Origin: Turnera subulata
Taxonomy: Eukaryota > Streptophyta > Magnoliopsida > Malpighiales > Passifloraceae
Assembly (NCBI GenBank): GCA_028386065.3
Contig: JAKUCV010001966.1
Span: 299,638 to 363,637, forward strand
Length of the DNA: 64,000 nt
Reading direction: 5' to 3'
Shown here piece by piece: positions 13,701-26,284 of the stretch (positions are counted from its first letter, which is position 1; each line of letters opens with the position of its first letter). The notes under the pieces were generated by a model. The model searched no databases, was not told where the DNA came from, and saw nothing but the letters and a program-made list of their open reading frames with translations. Made by a program: the position numbers and the translations under genes.

Positions 13701-16700
13701 TATAGAAGAATTAGAGCACAGTGCCAAAGGATACAATGAGATCTCCACAAGTGAATCAATTGTAATTGACGAATTCCCACATTCCCTTTGCTCAAGGGTG
13801 TCTACTATTCTTTCGTTCTCTAAGATGGCAAGAAGACCTCCACTTGCTCGAACTTGAATGTCACTTCCCATATCAATCATGGAACTCAGCTATCATGACA
13901 AAAGAGAAAAACAACAGGTTAATGCAGCAAAACATTAAGTTTTTTATAATTCAGTTCTGGAACAGAACAGTCTAGGGAACTTCAACACGTTGAAATAATA
14001 ATGATCACTCCAAATCACGGTTACATTTGAAACAAGTCCTAAGAGAATCAAAAAGAAAAAAAATGGAACAGAATGAAAAACAGGAACCTTGTGAAGTTAA
14101 GCATTATTAGGTCATAACAAATAATGTAAAACAATTACCCAGAAAGTAGGAAAAAAAAAACAGGAGGCTTGGGTGCTCTTTTTTTTTTTTAAGAAAAAAA
14201 GTTGTTATTCTACACATCCTCTGGGGAAAACAAATTAGAACACGGAACCATTATAATCGATAAATATTTTCCCAAAACTTTAAGTTGCTGATGTCGCATA
14301 CAATAAGAAACAAAGGAAGTTGATACCAAAACGCACAAAAAGAACAGGACAGGGACTCATAATGACCGTAACTGCTTGAGAATCCAGAGAGAAAGTAGGC
14401 GAAGAACCTAATGGCCCTCATCTCTCTCTCTCTCTCTTTTTTCCTACTAATTTTTTTCTCTTTTCTTTTCTAGTTTCTTCCGAATAATCGAGGGAGAGGG
14501 GGACCTAACGGTTCTATTCTTGATAAGAAGCAAAGAATGTTTTAAAGACCAATCAACAGTATTGGTAGACAAGGCATATACTTATTAGTTGATCCATCAG
14601 GTAAGAGAAGTAAAAAAAAAAACAAATGACCAAACTTGAGCTGGAGAGCCATTAAACTCCAAGATACTTGAGAGGAGACAAACATCATGAAAATATGAAG
14701 CACATAATATTCTACGCCCTTACATAACAAATCCTCTCCTTGATAGTTAATCCATCATCCATTCCTGTTACTCGAAGATATATCAATCTGCAAAGCCCAA
14801 AGAGAAAGGTAGTGAGAGAAAACAACAATCCAAAGAGTAAAGATGTGATGTTAAAAGTATCGTTTCAAACATGTATTATTTAACCAGGATGTGAGATATT
14901 ATTCATCTGTAAGTCCCATCCACCTTGCCAACTAACAAAATGCAGGCGAAAAGTGTTAAAGGCTTGCTAAGAGTTCAGAATCATTATTCTATTTCAATGG
15001 TTCTGAAGTCTTGAAACTAGGCCGGAGAGGAAAACTGTGATGCCCAGTAATGAATTGCAGATATGAAATCATGCAGCATAGTTTTCTGAGAATATATCCA
15101 TATATAAATTAGAATCAGACTTTATGTATACCAATATATTACTTATAGAATTCAAGTTTTTTAAAAAATCTACGACCCAACTGAATGCTAAATTCTTGAC
15201 GCAAAGTACATACATAAAAATAACCACATGAATATGAGAATTTTGGTGACTATCTTGCAATAAAATTTCAACTCAAACAAGCAAGTATGTGAAGCAGAAC
15301 ATACAATTAAGCAAATTGAATTATGGCAGCTTGATGATATTGACAATTTATCACTATAACTTCATCAATACAGAAGAGTTTCTATATATTCTGATGACTT
15401 CTAATACCTGTGCCAGGCTTGCTCATAGCTGAAAATTGAACTTTTAACCAATTTCAGTGTAGGAGCCTCGGTTGCATCATCTGCATTACTTGGATAAGTA
15501 AGCATAGCCCAATAGTAGATACCTTGTGTATCAGCCATGTAGAAAGCAGATTACCACTTCGTTGTAAAGCAGATAAGAAGGATTCTTCACTTTTGGTACT
15601 TGCATAAATGATTAGCGGCTTAGCCTGATATTTGACTGTAATTCAGACAAAAAAGCAAAGAAAAGAATAAGATAAAGACACTATGACAGATAGCAAAACA
15701 TAAAAGATATATAACCACAAAACACAGTAATTCAAAAGGAGAGAAAGCAACCAAAAAATTGTAAACATTTTAACCGTAAGGAACACTTATTTTAAACCAG
15801 TTAAACAGCTTAAATGGGGAACAGAAGCAGGAAGACACGTACCAAGATCAATCAACGGAAAACCTGAGCTTCCATCTTCCCAAACTTCAAGCACATGAAG
15901 TTGGCGAATACTGGAATCGTAATACGAAACTCCCACTCTGAAGAGGCATCCGTAAAAATTAATATTGTTGAATTTAGGAACAACAGGCTATGACCTTTTG
16001 TATACCTCTTAACGCCAAAATTCTCCCACATAAGCAGAAACTTCACATTCGGCGGAAAAGTATACAGATTAACAACAATACCTTTGACCTTGTGAAATGC
16101 AAGCCATGTAAACCTGCATTTTCATCAAAACAAACAGTGAACCACTGGGATGGTAAAGCACAATACAAGTTGTACAATACAAAGTTACGTTGGCAACCAA
16201 AACCAAGCGTAATAGCATTGAGTACCGAAAAATCACCAGAAACAAAAATCCTAGCCAGAACTGCAAGTAGTTGTCAGTATCTTTGGTTGGATTCCCGAGT
16301 TTCTTAGCAGAAAGAGATACGAGTGGCATGTCGTTTGGGATCAAACTAGTATTCTCTCTTCCCGTCTATGCCTAACATGGAATGATAAACGACGAATGCC
16401 TCACAAAAGAGCGTGCATCAGAATTTGAAATGCTAATGATTATTTCATCCACCAGAACAAAAAAAAAAAAAAAAAAGGCGCGAATCGTGTCGTTTTTCCC
16501 GAGAACAGAAATAACTCAGGAACACAAGAATTTTAGCGATTTTTGTTACTAATTAGGGACAGACAAAAGCTTACAAAATTGTAACCAAGGAACGATTTCT
16601 ACTCCTTCGATCGAGCTGCTTCAGCTCTCACTCTTTTCGTTGTTTATAGAAGCATGGATCGATCGAGATTTCTATTCCCTCTCGTTTTCTCAGGAACCAA

Positions 16701-16798
16701 ATGGAAGACAAGAACGACGGGGAACGCAAGCGAAAATAAACAAGCTAAAAGAAGAAATAGACCTGTGATTCTGCCTCCGTTTCGTCCATTTCTTCCAT
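4734..16798 (-). CDS. MSH5: MutS protein homologue 5 (meiotic recombination)
   Basis: MSH5 pairs with MSH4 to form a clamp that stabilises meiotic recombination intermediates and promotes class I crossovers in the nucleus. Checked N-terminal exons: 16763-16798 (ATG at 16798), 16082-16113, 15843-15937, 15555-15635, 15408-15480, 14724-14787, 13735-13889, 13511-13612, 13416-13443 and 13304-13335. They join in frame at GT-AG sites. About twenty further exons run down to the TAA at 4734. The N-terminus reads [12 protein letters not shown] then [11 protein letters not shown]. Walker A is TGPNYSGKS (8281-8307), followed by [15 protein letters not shown] (about 7620-7670). Walker B is LLDEFGKGT (about 7157-7183), then [15 protein letters not shown] (about 7000-7060) and [13 protein letters not shown]. 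The C-terminus ends FFRDVFPY. The [12 protein letters not shown] loop separates it from MSH4. No lesion was seen in the exons read. Introns hold a SINE and several homopolymer runs. Confidence 0.94.
6102..6218 (-). mobile_element. Short SINE in an MSH5 intron
   Basis: A 117-bp insert lies between perfect 12-bp direct repeats ATGCAGTAACAT (6090-6101 and 6219-6230). Read on the minus strand it has an A-box-like CTTGTAGTTTATTGGCACTC, a B-box-like GGTCTCAAGTTTGAGTCTC and a terminal A-run (the T-run at about 6105-6114). It resembles the element at 17490-17633 in its head. The motif tactagtcgatg occurs near both ends. Confidence 0.8.
9661..9673. repeat. Poly-G run in an MSH5 intron
   Basis: Thirteen consecutive G residues on the plus strand (C on the coding strand), followed by AAGG. 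A long G homopolymer is unusual in this AT-rich intronic setting and is prone to length errors. Confidence 0.85.
14421..14437. repeat. (TC)n microsatellite in an MSH5 intron
   Basis: A run of about eight TC dinucleotides followed by pyrimidine-rich sequence to about 14475. It is intronic and non-coding. Confidence 0.8.
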
Positions 16799-17489
16799 TC
16801 TTCAATAGCTTAAAATCTCCGCTTGTTTGTCTCGAGTTTGGCCTCTAAACCCCAAAATGGACCTCTTGTATTATATTTATCAGTGAGCACCTGTGGTTTC
16901 AACTTTGAGGAACGTTTCAACTGGTATCTAATCTTACTCTAAAAGTCAAATTGGGTCAGCTTAGTCTAATATAAAGTCAAATTGGCAATTGTCTGTGAAT
17001 TGGTTGCCGAATTATATGGTTTTTCCTGCTCTCTTGCATATAACTTTCACTCTCCGCTCGAGTCTCCTCCACCCACGGGTTTTCACGATTGTTGGCTATA
17101 TGTATGTATGGCTGACTGGCTGAGTGGCTGGGCCACGCGGTGTTCCTGTTTTTTTTTTAATCAAAGTTCCTATTACTTTTATTCAGTAATAAGTGTCAAC
17201 ACAAAAATAAAAAGAAGTCAACACGGTATTTGAAGGTTTTGTGATTATGATTTATAACTTTTTATGTTATTTTTTAGAAAAGAAAGCTGAATATTCTTTT
17301 TATTTTTTTATATTTATCTTTAAAATAATCTCAATTTGACTCCATTGCATAATTATTTTTTCTTTGGTTTTCCTTTTACCATCTAAAAGATTGGTCTTCC
17401 ATCCTCATTGTCTTTCCTGAATTGAATATTTTTATAGAACACGATTTTCGTAATAATATGTATTTTATTTTTACTATTTCTCTAATTAT
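16799..17489. other. MSH5 upstream region and AT-rich spacer
   Basis: This is the region upstream of the MSH5 start codon. It should hold the MSH5 promoter and 5' leader. No clear TATA box or other gene was recognised. Past about 17200 it becomes plain AT-rich DNA. Confidence 0.5.
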
Positions 17490-17633
17490 CTCTTCTTTTA
17501 TGGTACATTGGAATCCTAATAATTACCTATAACCCCACACCCCCAAACACCTTCAATACCATTCTTGGGATCGAACCTTGACCTCTTGGATGAAATACCA
17601 AGAGAGGTGTCACTAAACTACAAGTAGTGTTGG
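17490..17633 (-). mobile_element. SINE with 13-bp target duplication
   Basis: A 144-bp insert lies between perfect 13-bp repeats TTTCTCTAATTAT (17477-17489 and 17634-17646). On the minus strand it reads CTTGTAGTTTAGTGACACC (A-box region) and GAGGTCAAGGTTCGATCCC (B-box region), so it is tRNA-derived. The head resembles the MSH5-intron SINE at 6102-6218, which suggests one family with at least two insertions here. Confidence 0.82.
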
Positions 17634-17999
17634 TTTCTCTAATTATTTCAAATCAAGAAATTATCATAATTTAAAAAAAAAATAAAATTGAGGAGAAACC
17701 AATTTTAGTTGTGGCATCTTTGTGGGCAAAAAAATTACCTCAGGTTCGAGACATAACTCACAAATAGAGTGGAAACCGAACCTTTTAAAAATAAGAAATC
17801 TTTTTCAGCAAGCATATATGTATTCATATGAAACTAGAGTTTGAACAAGCGATTACAGTCCCGGTAAAATCATCATTACAACTGTGCAAGAGATTTAGCG
17901 CAGCTCGACAATTTTTTCAGACCAGTTGCTTGATTTAGGCCACATCGTTTAACTTCATAGTATCATGCAGTACCTTGTGGCTTGAACATTTGGACGGCA

Positions 18000-19790
18000 T
18001 TTCCCTGGCTAATACCAGGAGATCCTTCCGGGAGACATAGCACTCTGCAAAGTCTTTGAAAATCGACATTTTTCCAGTCATGGAGCTAAAATTGGTATGA
18101 TTATCAGCCAACTACAGTTTGTAAGAACAACAAACTACACCACTTGTGCCACAAAACATATCAAGCCCCTTCTCATTGCCACTAGAGGCATTAGTACCAT
18201 TGACAAAAGAGTAATCTGATGAGAGAAGATTACCTGAAAGGGGATGGCGTGTCCTATAAATGGACATATATTTATGAATGTCAAAACTCACCAACGGGTG
18301 ATAAAAGAGTATCGATAGGGAACCCGAAGGACCTCCTCTCGATACTGTCCCAAGTTCTCATTTTGCGGGATTAGGTAGGGTGGAGGTAGCACTACCTCCA
18401 TCCGTTTCTTGCATCACAGCTCTGTCCTCTGTAGGCTGGTTCTTGAACCAGCTTGCCATCTCCTTACTTCTCAATACCTCCTCAGCATTTGGTTGCCATA
18501 CAAGTTTGGTGGGCCTTGCCAATCATTTTCAACTCAGCTTCTTGATAGTCGTAGTGATTAGAGAGTCTGAGTCTATTTGCTCCGCTATCTCAACAGTCGT
18601 GTTGATCCAGCCCATATGTATAGTCCGAACCAGTTGATCACCTTTTGTTGTGCCAAACACTGTTCCTAACTTAAGCTTCTTGTAAGCAAGAGTTTGGCCA
18701 TTGGCCTGTATAGGAGTCATAGCTAGTTGAGTAAGCCCTCTGCTGGTGGTAATGTTGCCCTGTGTACCTATCTCATCATTTTGTAGGTTGTTGGCCTCCA
18801 CAGGGACGTTATTCCCTTCGGTCTCCTTGTCTAGTAGGTCAAATCCCTGGTTCCAATTTCCAACTTCCTTGCTTGTGGCCTTCTTGGTTAGGAATGGCCG
18901 ATGCATCACTTCCTTAGCCCTCAACCAGGGACCAAAGTTGTAAATTCATTCCATCTCCTGTCTATCATGTCCTCTCTTTAGTTTAGTACATCTCCTTGTC
19001 GAGTATGTAACCCTCCCACAGCGGTAACAAAATTCACCCAATCTCTCATATTTGATCTTCACCCAATGCTCCACCCCTATTCCATCCTTAATCTGTATTC
19101 CCGGCATGAGTGGTTAGCAGGAACTCAATTCTTGCCCACACAAAACCATTCTACCCCATTCGGTTTTCAATCCTATCATCAATTTGAACCACGGCTGCAA
19201 AATACTGTATATATTTCTAATTTTTTGGCCTTCAAGGAAATCAAATGGTAATTCATGGATTTCTATCCAAAACCAAGACAATCTTAAAAGGTACATGGTT
19301 GATGGACATATGAGGTAGCCTTCTCCTAAATTAGTACATGCATTAGATACTAACTATGGGCAGCCTTTTTGTAAATTTTCTCACAGTCTTCTGCATATTC
19401 AAAACCCACCAAAAATAGATTATTCTTTTTATCGGTAACCCTAAATTCTCCTTTTAAGTTCCACACTTGATTTAGACTGGATTTAGACAAACCCGCATTG
19501 AAGTAGCGTTCAGAGTATACCTTTTCGATAAGGCATGTGCGACTGGTGATGTCACTAAGTCGTTCCTCAACATCGTCCTCGAGCTCTTGGGTTTGGGTTG
19601 AACTTAGGTCAACCCGAAAGCTATCCTCATGGAAATCATCAGCATAGCGTTCCATGTTTGTCTTTTCTTCATTGATTTGTGGGAGTAGAGTAAAGGATGG
19701 TTGCACATCCAGATGCATAGAACAGTGCATATGAACCTCAAGTTCAAACAAGATAAAAACTTACGGAAAACGGCACCATACCTATCGCAC
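18000..19790 (-). pseudogene. LINE ORF1-like protein remnant (DUF4283 plus zinc knuckle)
   Basis: On the minus strand, 19751-19350 encodes a DUF4283-like segment (EFRVTDKKNNLFLVGFEYAEDCEKIY), typical of plant LINE ORF1 proteins. It continues through stops and frame changes to an IEIHELPFDFLEG block (about 19220-19285). A zinc-knuckle-like CYRCGRVTYSTRRC follows (about 18985-19030), in which the usual His is Tyr. A further open stretch (18529-18924) has no recognised domain. Plant ORF1 proteins of this kind bind LINE RNA. The copy is dead. It points away from the LINE reverse transcriptase that begins about 200 bp to the right. Confidence 0.7.
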
Positions 19791-19959
19791 TGGTGGCGAT
19801 AGATAATGTATAGACTTGCTTCACTTGGAGACTATTTTAGTAGAAGGGTGTAGATCTAGATCAAGTTTTAATTTTCAAATTGATAAGGGAGGTGACAGTA
19901 GTTATTGGTGTGTATTTGAGGAGATAAGGTAGAGAGAGGTAAGACGAAAGCATTATAGA

Positions 19960-22719
19960 GAAAATAAGCAACCTTTCCCATGTGAAAAAGGAATTCCACA
20001 CGATGCATCAACGTCAATGGGGTTATTTCCGCAGCAATCAAAGGGGCAGCAAAGGATTTCTTTGCCAGTTTGTTTCAAGATCCGCCAAAGACTCGCTTTA
20101 AACTGGGTTCTATTCGGTTCAAATATTTATCAGATGCGCCGCTAGAAGAGCCTTTTGAGAAGGATGAAATTATAAGGCTATTTGGGAATGTGATGGAGAC
20201 AAGGCTCCAGGCCAAGACTGTTTCAGTCTTGCCTTCTATAAGAAGGCATGGGAGCTTATTAGTGATGACATGGTTGACATGTTTGAGGGAGTTATTTACT
20301 TCGGGTTCCTTACCTAGGGGTATCAACTATGCCTTCCTCACTTTAATTCCAAAGAAGCCGGATTCATAGGCCTTTGATGACTTTCGTCCCATAAGCTTGA
20401 TCCACGGGATATACAAGGTGGTGGCGAAGGTATTGGGAAGGAGGTTGAAGACAGACCTGCCCTCGATTGTAAGTAGTAATCAGTTTGCCTTTATAGAAGG
20501 CAGAAACATTATGGATTGTATTTTCATAGTTGCAGAGGTCATTCTCTTGATTAAAAAGTCTGATCGTAGTGCTATATTATGGAAAATTGACTTTAAAAAA
20601 GCATATGATTCTGTGTCATGGACCTTTTTTATGGATACTATGCAATGGGTTTTGGTGTCAGATGGCGAGGGGGATTTGGAATTATGTCAATGACTCCAGC
20701 CTTAATGTACTTATTAATGGCTCACTCTCAGGAGAGTTCCAAACTTCCAAGGATCTGAAGCAGGGTGATCCATTATCACACTTTTTCTTCAACTTGGTGG
20801 CTGAGGGCTTCACTCTTTTAGTCAATCAAGCAATTAGCAAGGGTGTGATCAAGGAGTTACAATTATCCCAATAGGTTCTCGTGGTCTTACGATTCACAGA
20901 CGATACTCTATTCATTGTTCCAGAAGATATAGAATCGCTGCTGAATTTAAAAAGAAGTTTGAGGTGCTTTGAGTCTATGTCAGGATTGCACATTAATTTT
21001 CATAAAAGCACCATTATTGGTGTGAATGTTCCAGATTGAAGCACTTGTTGGATTGCTGAAAGGTTGCAGAGTAGATTGAAAAAATTACTCGTGGCTTATT
21101 TGGGTTTACCATCAAGCGCCAACATGCGAAAAGCCTAAGCATGGCCTGTTTTGAACCAAATCAGGAATCGGCTGGCATCTTGGAAAGGGAGGTTTTTATC
21201 ACTAGGGGGTAGAGTAACTTTGATTAAGGCAGTGTTGTCTAACATCCCCATATATTACTTATCATTGTTCAAAATTCCTATAGGAGTTGCCAAGAAAATT
21301 GTGGGTATTCAAAGGAAATTCTTATGGAGTGGAAGTGGAGACAGGAGGAAGATGTGTATGGTGGAATGGGATCAAATTGCAAGGCCGAAGGAATCTGGTG
21401 GGATGGGAATCGAATCAATTCTAGCAAAAAAATAAGTGTCTTCTTTTCAAATGGATGTGGAGTTACATCAATGTTGATCATTCATCAAATTTTGTGCCTA
21501 TTTGGGCTAGGATTATTAGAAGCATCAGATTCTGTGCCTACTTGGTCTAGGATTATTAGAAGAAGCTATCAAGTTCCAAGTGATGATTCGTGGTCTTCTT
21601 TCATTCAGAGTGGATTGTCATGGAATTGGAATGGAGTGGTTAATTCAGGAACAGCGAGCAATGGGTTTAGGGAACTGGTTGGTTTGGTTAGGATGGTTGT
21701 GGGAGATGGAAGCAAAAGCAAATTTTGGCATGACGGTGGCTTAATGGTGAGGTTTTGAAATTATCTTTTCCCGGCTATTTAGCATCGCAATCCATCATGA
21801 CGTAGTTGTTAAGGATGCGATTGTATGGAGTGAGGGTAGATGGGTTGTGGATTTACAGTAGAGAAGATGCCTATTCTCTTGAGAGCAAGAGGAGCTGGAG
21901 CAAATCAATAAAAATTTAACAGATGTGAGGCTTGAGGAAAACAAGTCTGATGTATGGTGGTGGTGCCAAAATAAAACTGGGTTTTATGCCTCAAAAGATG
22001 GCTATTTAACTCTTTTGGCAAATCGTATTTCTCAGGCTGCAACTCCATATGTGTGGCTTGGCCTTACACCCCCTAAGGTGTAATGCTTTCTTTGGATGGC
22101 ATTCCATCATGGTCTAGCCACAAATTTTGCCTTATTGTATCATAACTTTATCAACATTGAGGAGTCGATGTGTGTCTTGTGTATGGATGAACTTGAGTAT
22201 AAGGACCATTTATTTCTCCATTGTCATACTTCTTGGCTTCGTTAGGCTAAGCTCTGTTGTTGGTGGGGTGTTCAATGGTGTATGCCAATGAATCTTGAAG
22301 ATATATTTATTCAGTAGGCAGAACTTGCAGGTCTGGCATCGGCCAGATCATCTTGGATGATTATTTTGTTTGCCACCTTATGGAGTATCTAGCTTAACAG
22401 GAACAAGAAGCTATTTGAGCGGATGGATCTGGATTGGAGAAGGATTTTTTATATAGTTCTCCTCACGTCTTTGGCCTGGATCAAATTGAAGCAGCCTTCA
22501 TTCCCCACAACTTATATGATATTCTCATATGTGCGGATAGTGTTAAGGATTGGCGTGGAACGACTTGTAGGATAAGAATAGTTTAATCAATATTGATGAT
22601 GTTGTCTGGTAACAAAATAGCTTGGACTGACTGTATTCACATGGTCATTGCTTTGATGACATACTAAACTATGTCTGTCATTTTTACCCTTAATAAATAT
22701 CGTTTTCATAAAAAAAAAA
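19960..22719 (+). mobile_element. LINE (L1-type) reverse transcriptase remnant with poly-A tail
   Basis: On the plus strand a broken non-LTR reverse transcriptase is spread over several frames. Visible blocks are the pre-RT region (GDKAPG, about 20200), FRPISLIHGIYKVVAKVLGRR (20385-20445), SSNQFAFIEGRNIMD, DFKKAYDSVSW (about 20590), LKQGDPLS (20755) and FTDDTLF (about 20895), where the active-site block normally reads (Y/F)ADD. The thumb-like region and NQIRNRLASWKGRFLSLGGR (about 21155) follow, then a zinc-finger-RVT-like tail (about 21950-22260). An AATAAA at 22692-22697 and an A10 tail (22710-22719) mark the 3' end. Many stops and frameshifts make it inactive. The endonuclease domain is missing upstream, and no target duplication was found. 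Confidence 0.85.
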
Positions 22720-24451
22720 TCTATAACTATAATGTAAAGTTGGATTTGAAAAATTCCTGACACTTTTGAAATTCTATGTAGGTGGTATGCTATTTATGCA
22801 CTTACCTTAGAGTAAAAAGAACCCACATATCTATGGTTTCTATTATTTTCATTTTCTATTTTATTCCTTAATTTTTATTGTGGGTTGTCTTTAATTCTTA
22901 ATATTTAGTGAGGTTTTCATATATATCCTTTTTAATAATAGTTTTCATCCGTGCAACAACCACCAAGCCATCAAGTGAAGGCGATGCATACCTGTGGGGT
23001 GAAAAATCTCTTTGTTGGCGAATTTCTGCAGCAGACAAAGAATCCTTCTTAAGGTCGAATCTTCCTCCATGGCTTTTGGCTCCCATAGTTTTATTGGAAT
23101 CACCAAAATACTGGCGGAGAAAATACACCCACAAAAAGTAGGACTAAACTCACAAAAAGTGAGACAAAACTCATAAAAGATGAGACTAAACCCACAAAAA
23201 GTGAGAATAAAACAACAAAACTGAGAAACAAAAGAGAAAAAGCTAATTGGTGGGGAGCTTACCACCGGAAAAAGAGTCGTCGGCGGCAGTCCCAATATGT
23301 AGATCTAGGGTTTTCCTCAGAGAGAAAAAGTGAGAAGAGAAAAAACCCTGAGCCCCTGATAACCGAGACTTTCTCTCTCTCTTTTCTTTATTATTCCGTT
23401 TCCTTAAATTGAAAAGAAGATAAAATTTTTCATTATTTAACCATTATCCTCTTGATGTCAAAAAAGTGATGTTTAAAAACAAGTGATATAAAATTCATCA
23501 TTTTAGAAAATCATGACTGGAACTTTGTTTTCTTAGATTTTTACATTACATTAAATATTTAATAATTAAAAATTAAGTTATATTCAATATGAGTTTGTAA
23601 TCCTCTTAAGTGGAAGTATTGTTATTTACGTTAACTCCTCTCGTGTATTTTGTATCACATTAGAAAAAAAATCCGTAAGTGTGTAACGTGGCAAAGCGTG
23701 AGAACACAAAAATTTCTATAGATAAGTATCTACATGTGTTGTAATTTGAGAAGAAAAGAAAAGAAACTTGAGTGTATGGAATTGTCTTTCTCTAGGATTT
23801 GTGTGTTTGTTAAAGTCTGATACTTTAGAATTTTTAATATCCTTTGCCCAATTCTCTTGCAATCTTTCACTCTTTGAAATCATGTTCAAAATAAAAACCA
23901 ACAAGTTAAAATACAAAAATATTAAAAATTTGAGGGTGTATATAGATTTCTTAGGTCATGAATTTTTATATAGTGCTCTTTTACTTTGCTTTCGTTGTGA
24001 TATTTCAAAAAAAAATAATAGATATTACCACTCTAATAGATACTAACACTCAATAAGATTTTTGTGATGGTAAAGACTCTATTTTAGAATAAAAATAAAA
24101 AGAAAAGATTATATAAAGTGTTAATAAAATTATGGCGTTTGTAAGACTCTTTCACTAAGAAGTTTTTGGTGCTCGTAATATTGCTGTTTAGTTTTTGGCA
24201 TCATAATATTTGTTTTTCCTACAAAGAGAAAAAAGGAGCTCACACTAGAGGAGGAGCATCAGGAGAGTCATTCAAATCCCGGCGGGTGAAGGCTGAAACA
24301 CCCGCTGGGCACCTGGTCATGAAAGTGAACACCATAAGGCAGTTGGAAACTGAACTACATATAACATGACACATATCGGTCATAAGAAAATATGCAATTG
24401 TTGGGATAGCTGGTGCTTCTAAGTTTGAGAACCCATAGACGAAAGATGGTG
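22720..24451. other. AT-rich spacer
   Basis: No gene was recognised. A minus-strand open stretch (22945-23295) has no known domain and contains the 21-bp repeat listed separately. Confidence 0.5.
23130..23213. repeat. Four tandem 21-bp repeats
   Basis: Four consecutive 21-bp units of the form CACAAAAAGTGAGACTAAACT with a few substitutions. Because 21 is a multiple of three, the minus strand stays open through them and would encode a Phe/Cys-rich heptad repeat. The reading frame may be chance. Confidence 0.75.
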
Positions 24452-24456
24452 ATGCA

Positions 24457-24681
24457 TGTTATAAATATATTATTATGAGGGACCAAAATAATGTAGTGAA
24501 TGTCATTTTGAGGGACTAAATTGAATTTTTTCCACTCCATTTGTATTATATATAAGAGAATGAAAACAGAAAAAAGTAGCAAGAAAAACCGGGTTGCAAC
24601 CCGTGTTCCTCACCAATTCCTTCCTCCATCCTTCTTCTTCTCCTTTCCAAATCCTTCCTTAATTTACATTCTTTTACAACA
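24457..24681 (+). repeat. 5' LTR of the first Copia element
   Basis: A 225-bp LTR from TGTTATAAAT to TTTTACAACA, nearly identical to 30861-31087. It contains a TATATATAAG stretch that could be the element's TATA box. Confidence 0.92.
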
Positions 24682-24729
24682 CGTTATCAGCACGAGTTAG
24701 CCTCTACCCAGAGCAAAGAAAACCGACCA

Positions 24730-25250
24730 GAAACGGGTGAACAGAGGAGAGGAAAGAAACAAAATCCGGCCAGTCGTTTTCATCTCCGGCGCCGGCTTCC
24801 GCGCCACCGTGCACGACACCACCACAGCCATCACGATCCTCTCGCTGTCGCCGACCTGTCGACGTCGCTTCCCGACGGTTTCGTTGCCGGACGCGCCGTC
24901 AAAGGCCGTCGACCCGACGGCGAACCCGGACCCGATTTTTCCCAACCCGGGTCTGTTCTTCTTCATCCTTGCATCCATGTGCATCCACGCCTCCCCACCG
25001 GCCGCGACATCGCCTGCGCCGCTGCCTCGCCGACCCGCCGATCTGCAGAGCCCGACGACCCCGTGAACCCGTGACCACCCGAGCCACCATACACCACCAG
25101 CTGCCATCATCTTCCCCTTCCTCTTCTCCCTCGCAGCAGAGCCGTTGCTGCCCGTGGAAGCAAGAAGCTGGCCGCCCGAGCTTGCTGCCGCCGTCGACCC
25201 CATACTGTCGCCAATATCCCTGGGGTCGAATATCAGTGCTTACATCGGTA
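24730..25250. other. GC-rich leader segment of the Copia element
   Basis: About 500 bp directly after the 5' LTR is strongly GC-rich and CCG/CGC-rich, in contrast with the AT-rich surroundings. Several frames are open on both strands, but none shows a domain. Such openness is expected from low stop-codon density in GC-rich DNA. It could be a captured host fragment or an RNA-structured leader. Confidence 0.6.
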
Positions 25251-26049
25251 TGGTTTGTGATACACTGAAGAACTCTATCCCAAAAGCGGTCGTTTATTAT
25301 CAAGTCCGAGAGGCAAAGAGATAGCTTCTAAATCACTTCTATGCTCAACTTGGGAAAAGGGAGGTAAGCTAATTGACTATTTTCTTCAGGACGGTTGTTT
25401 TCCTTATTTGTCAAGTGTTGGCAGCCAATTGACTTTGACATACACCACACACACTTAGCACGCATAAGCATAAAGAAGCTATAATCAATTATTTTACTTA
25501 AAAAAAATGTTATTTTACCAGTGGCCTGCAAGAACTCAATGTTTTTCGTTGCTTTACCCTTTTGTATCTACTATTTTACTATCCCCATTTGCTGCTGTTT
25601 ACTACTTTGGTTATGGCTGACAATGGTGATTTGTAGTATATTGGTAAAATCGCTATCTTTGATATTTTAGTATAAAATAGTCTAACCAAATAGAATAGTT
25701 ATGCTATTTCTGTGTTAACTTTAACTCTATATGTTTATGATCTTTGAAAAGAATTGAAGAGGAGGGATATGTTAATTAAGTATATATTATGTAGACAAAA
25801 ACATGAATTTTTTTTTAAATTACGAAAACAATAAAGCTTGAAATTGTTATAGTCAATCTTATTTTTTTGATAAAACATAGAAATTGGAGGATGTTGTTTT
25901 TGGGTATTTGTTGGATTGTTGTTGTTGTTTAATTGTTGTTGTGAATTGTGGATGGGATTGTGATGTTGTTAATGGGGAGTTCATGGGCAGAAATTTTTGG
26001 CCGGAATCCGGCACCGTGAACAGTATTCGGCCGAGATCTGACGAACCCG

Positions 26050-26222
26050 GCATTTAGCATCTCGGGATTTTCTCAGCAAGCCCGGAAGGCTATTATACTT
26101 ATTTTGTGTTTTGGCCAAAATTCAGCGCCTCGGGATTTTCTCGGCAAGCCCAGAAGTGCTTGGCCGGAATTTAGCATCTCGGCATTTTCCCGGCAAGCCC
26201 GGAAGGCTATTGTATTTATTTT
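26050..26222. repeat. Three direct repeats in the Copia leader
   Basis: Three units of about 50-60 bp share the cores AGCATCTCGGGATTTTC and CGGCAAGCCCGGAAG. They lie in the untranslated part of the element. Confidence 0.7.
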
Positions 26223-26284
26223 ATCTATTTATTTTACTGTAAGCTTGGGCTCATATTAGGCCTATATGGCCGGCTAAGCCGCCT

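Noticed and set aside
4734..16798. MSH4 rather than MSH5
   Set aside because: The Walker A region [12 protein letters not shown] and the N-terminal MACI...GVSYYD blocks are those of MSH5.
24697..25303. Gly/Arg-rich protein antisense in the first Copia element
   Set aside because: It lies in the GC-rich leader of a retroelement with no domain or splice support.
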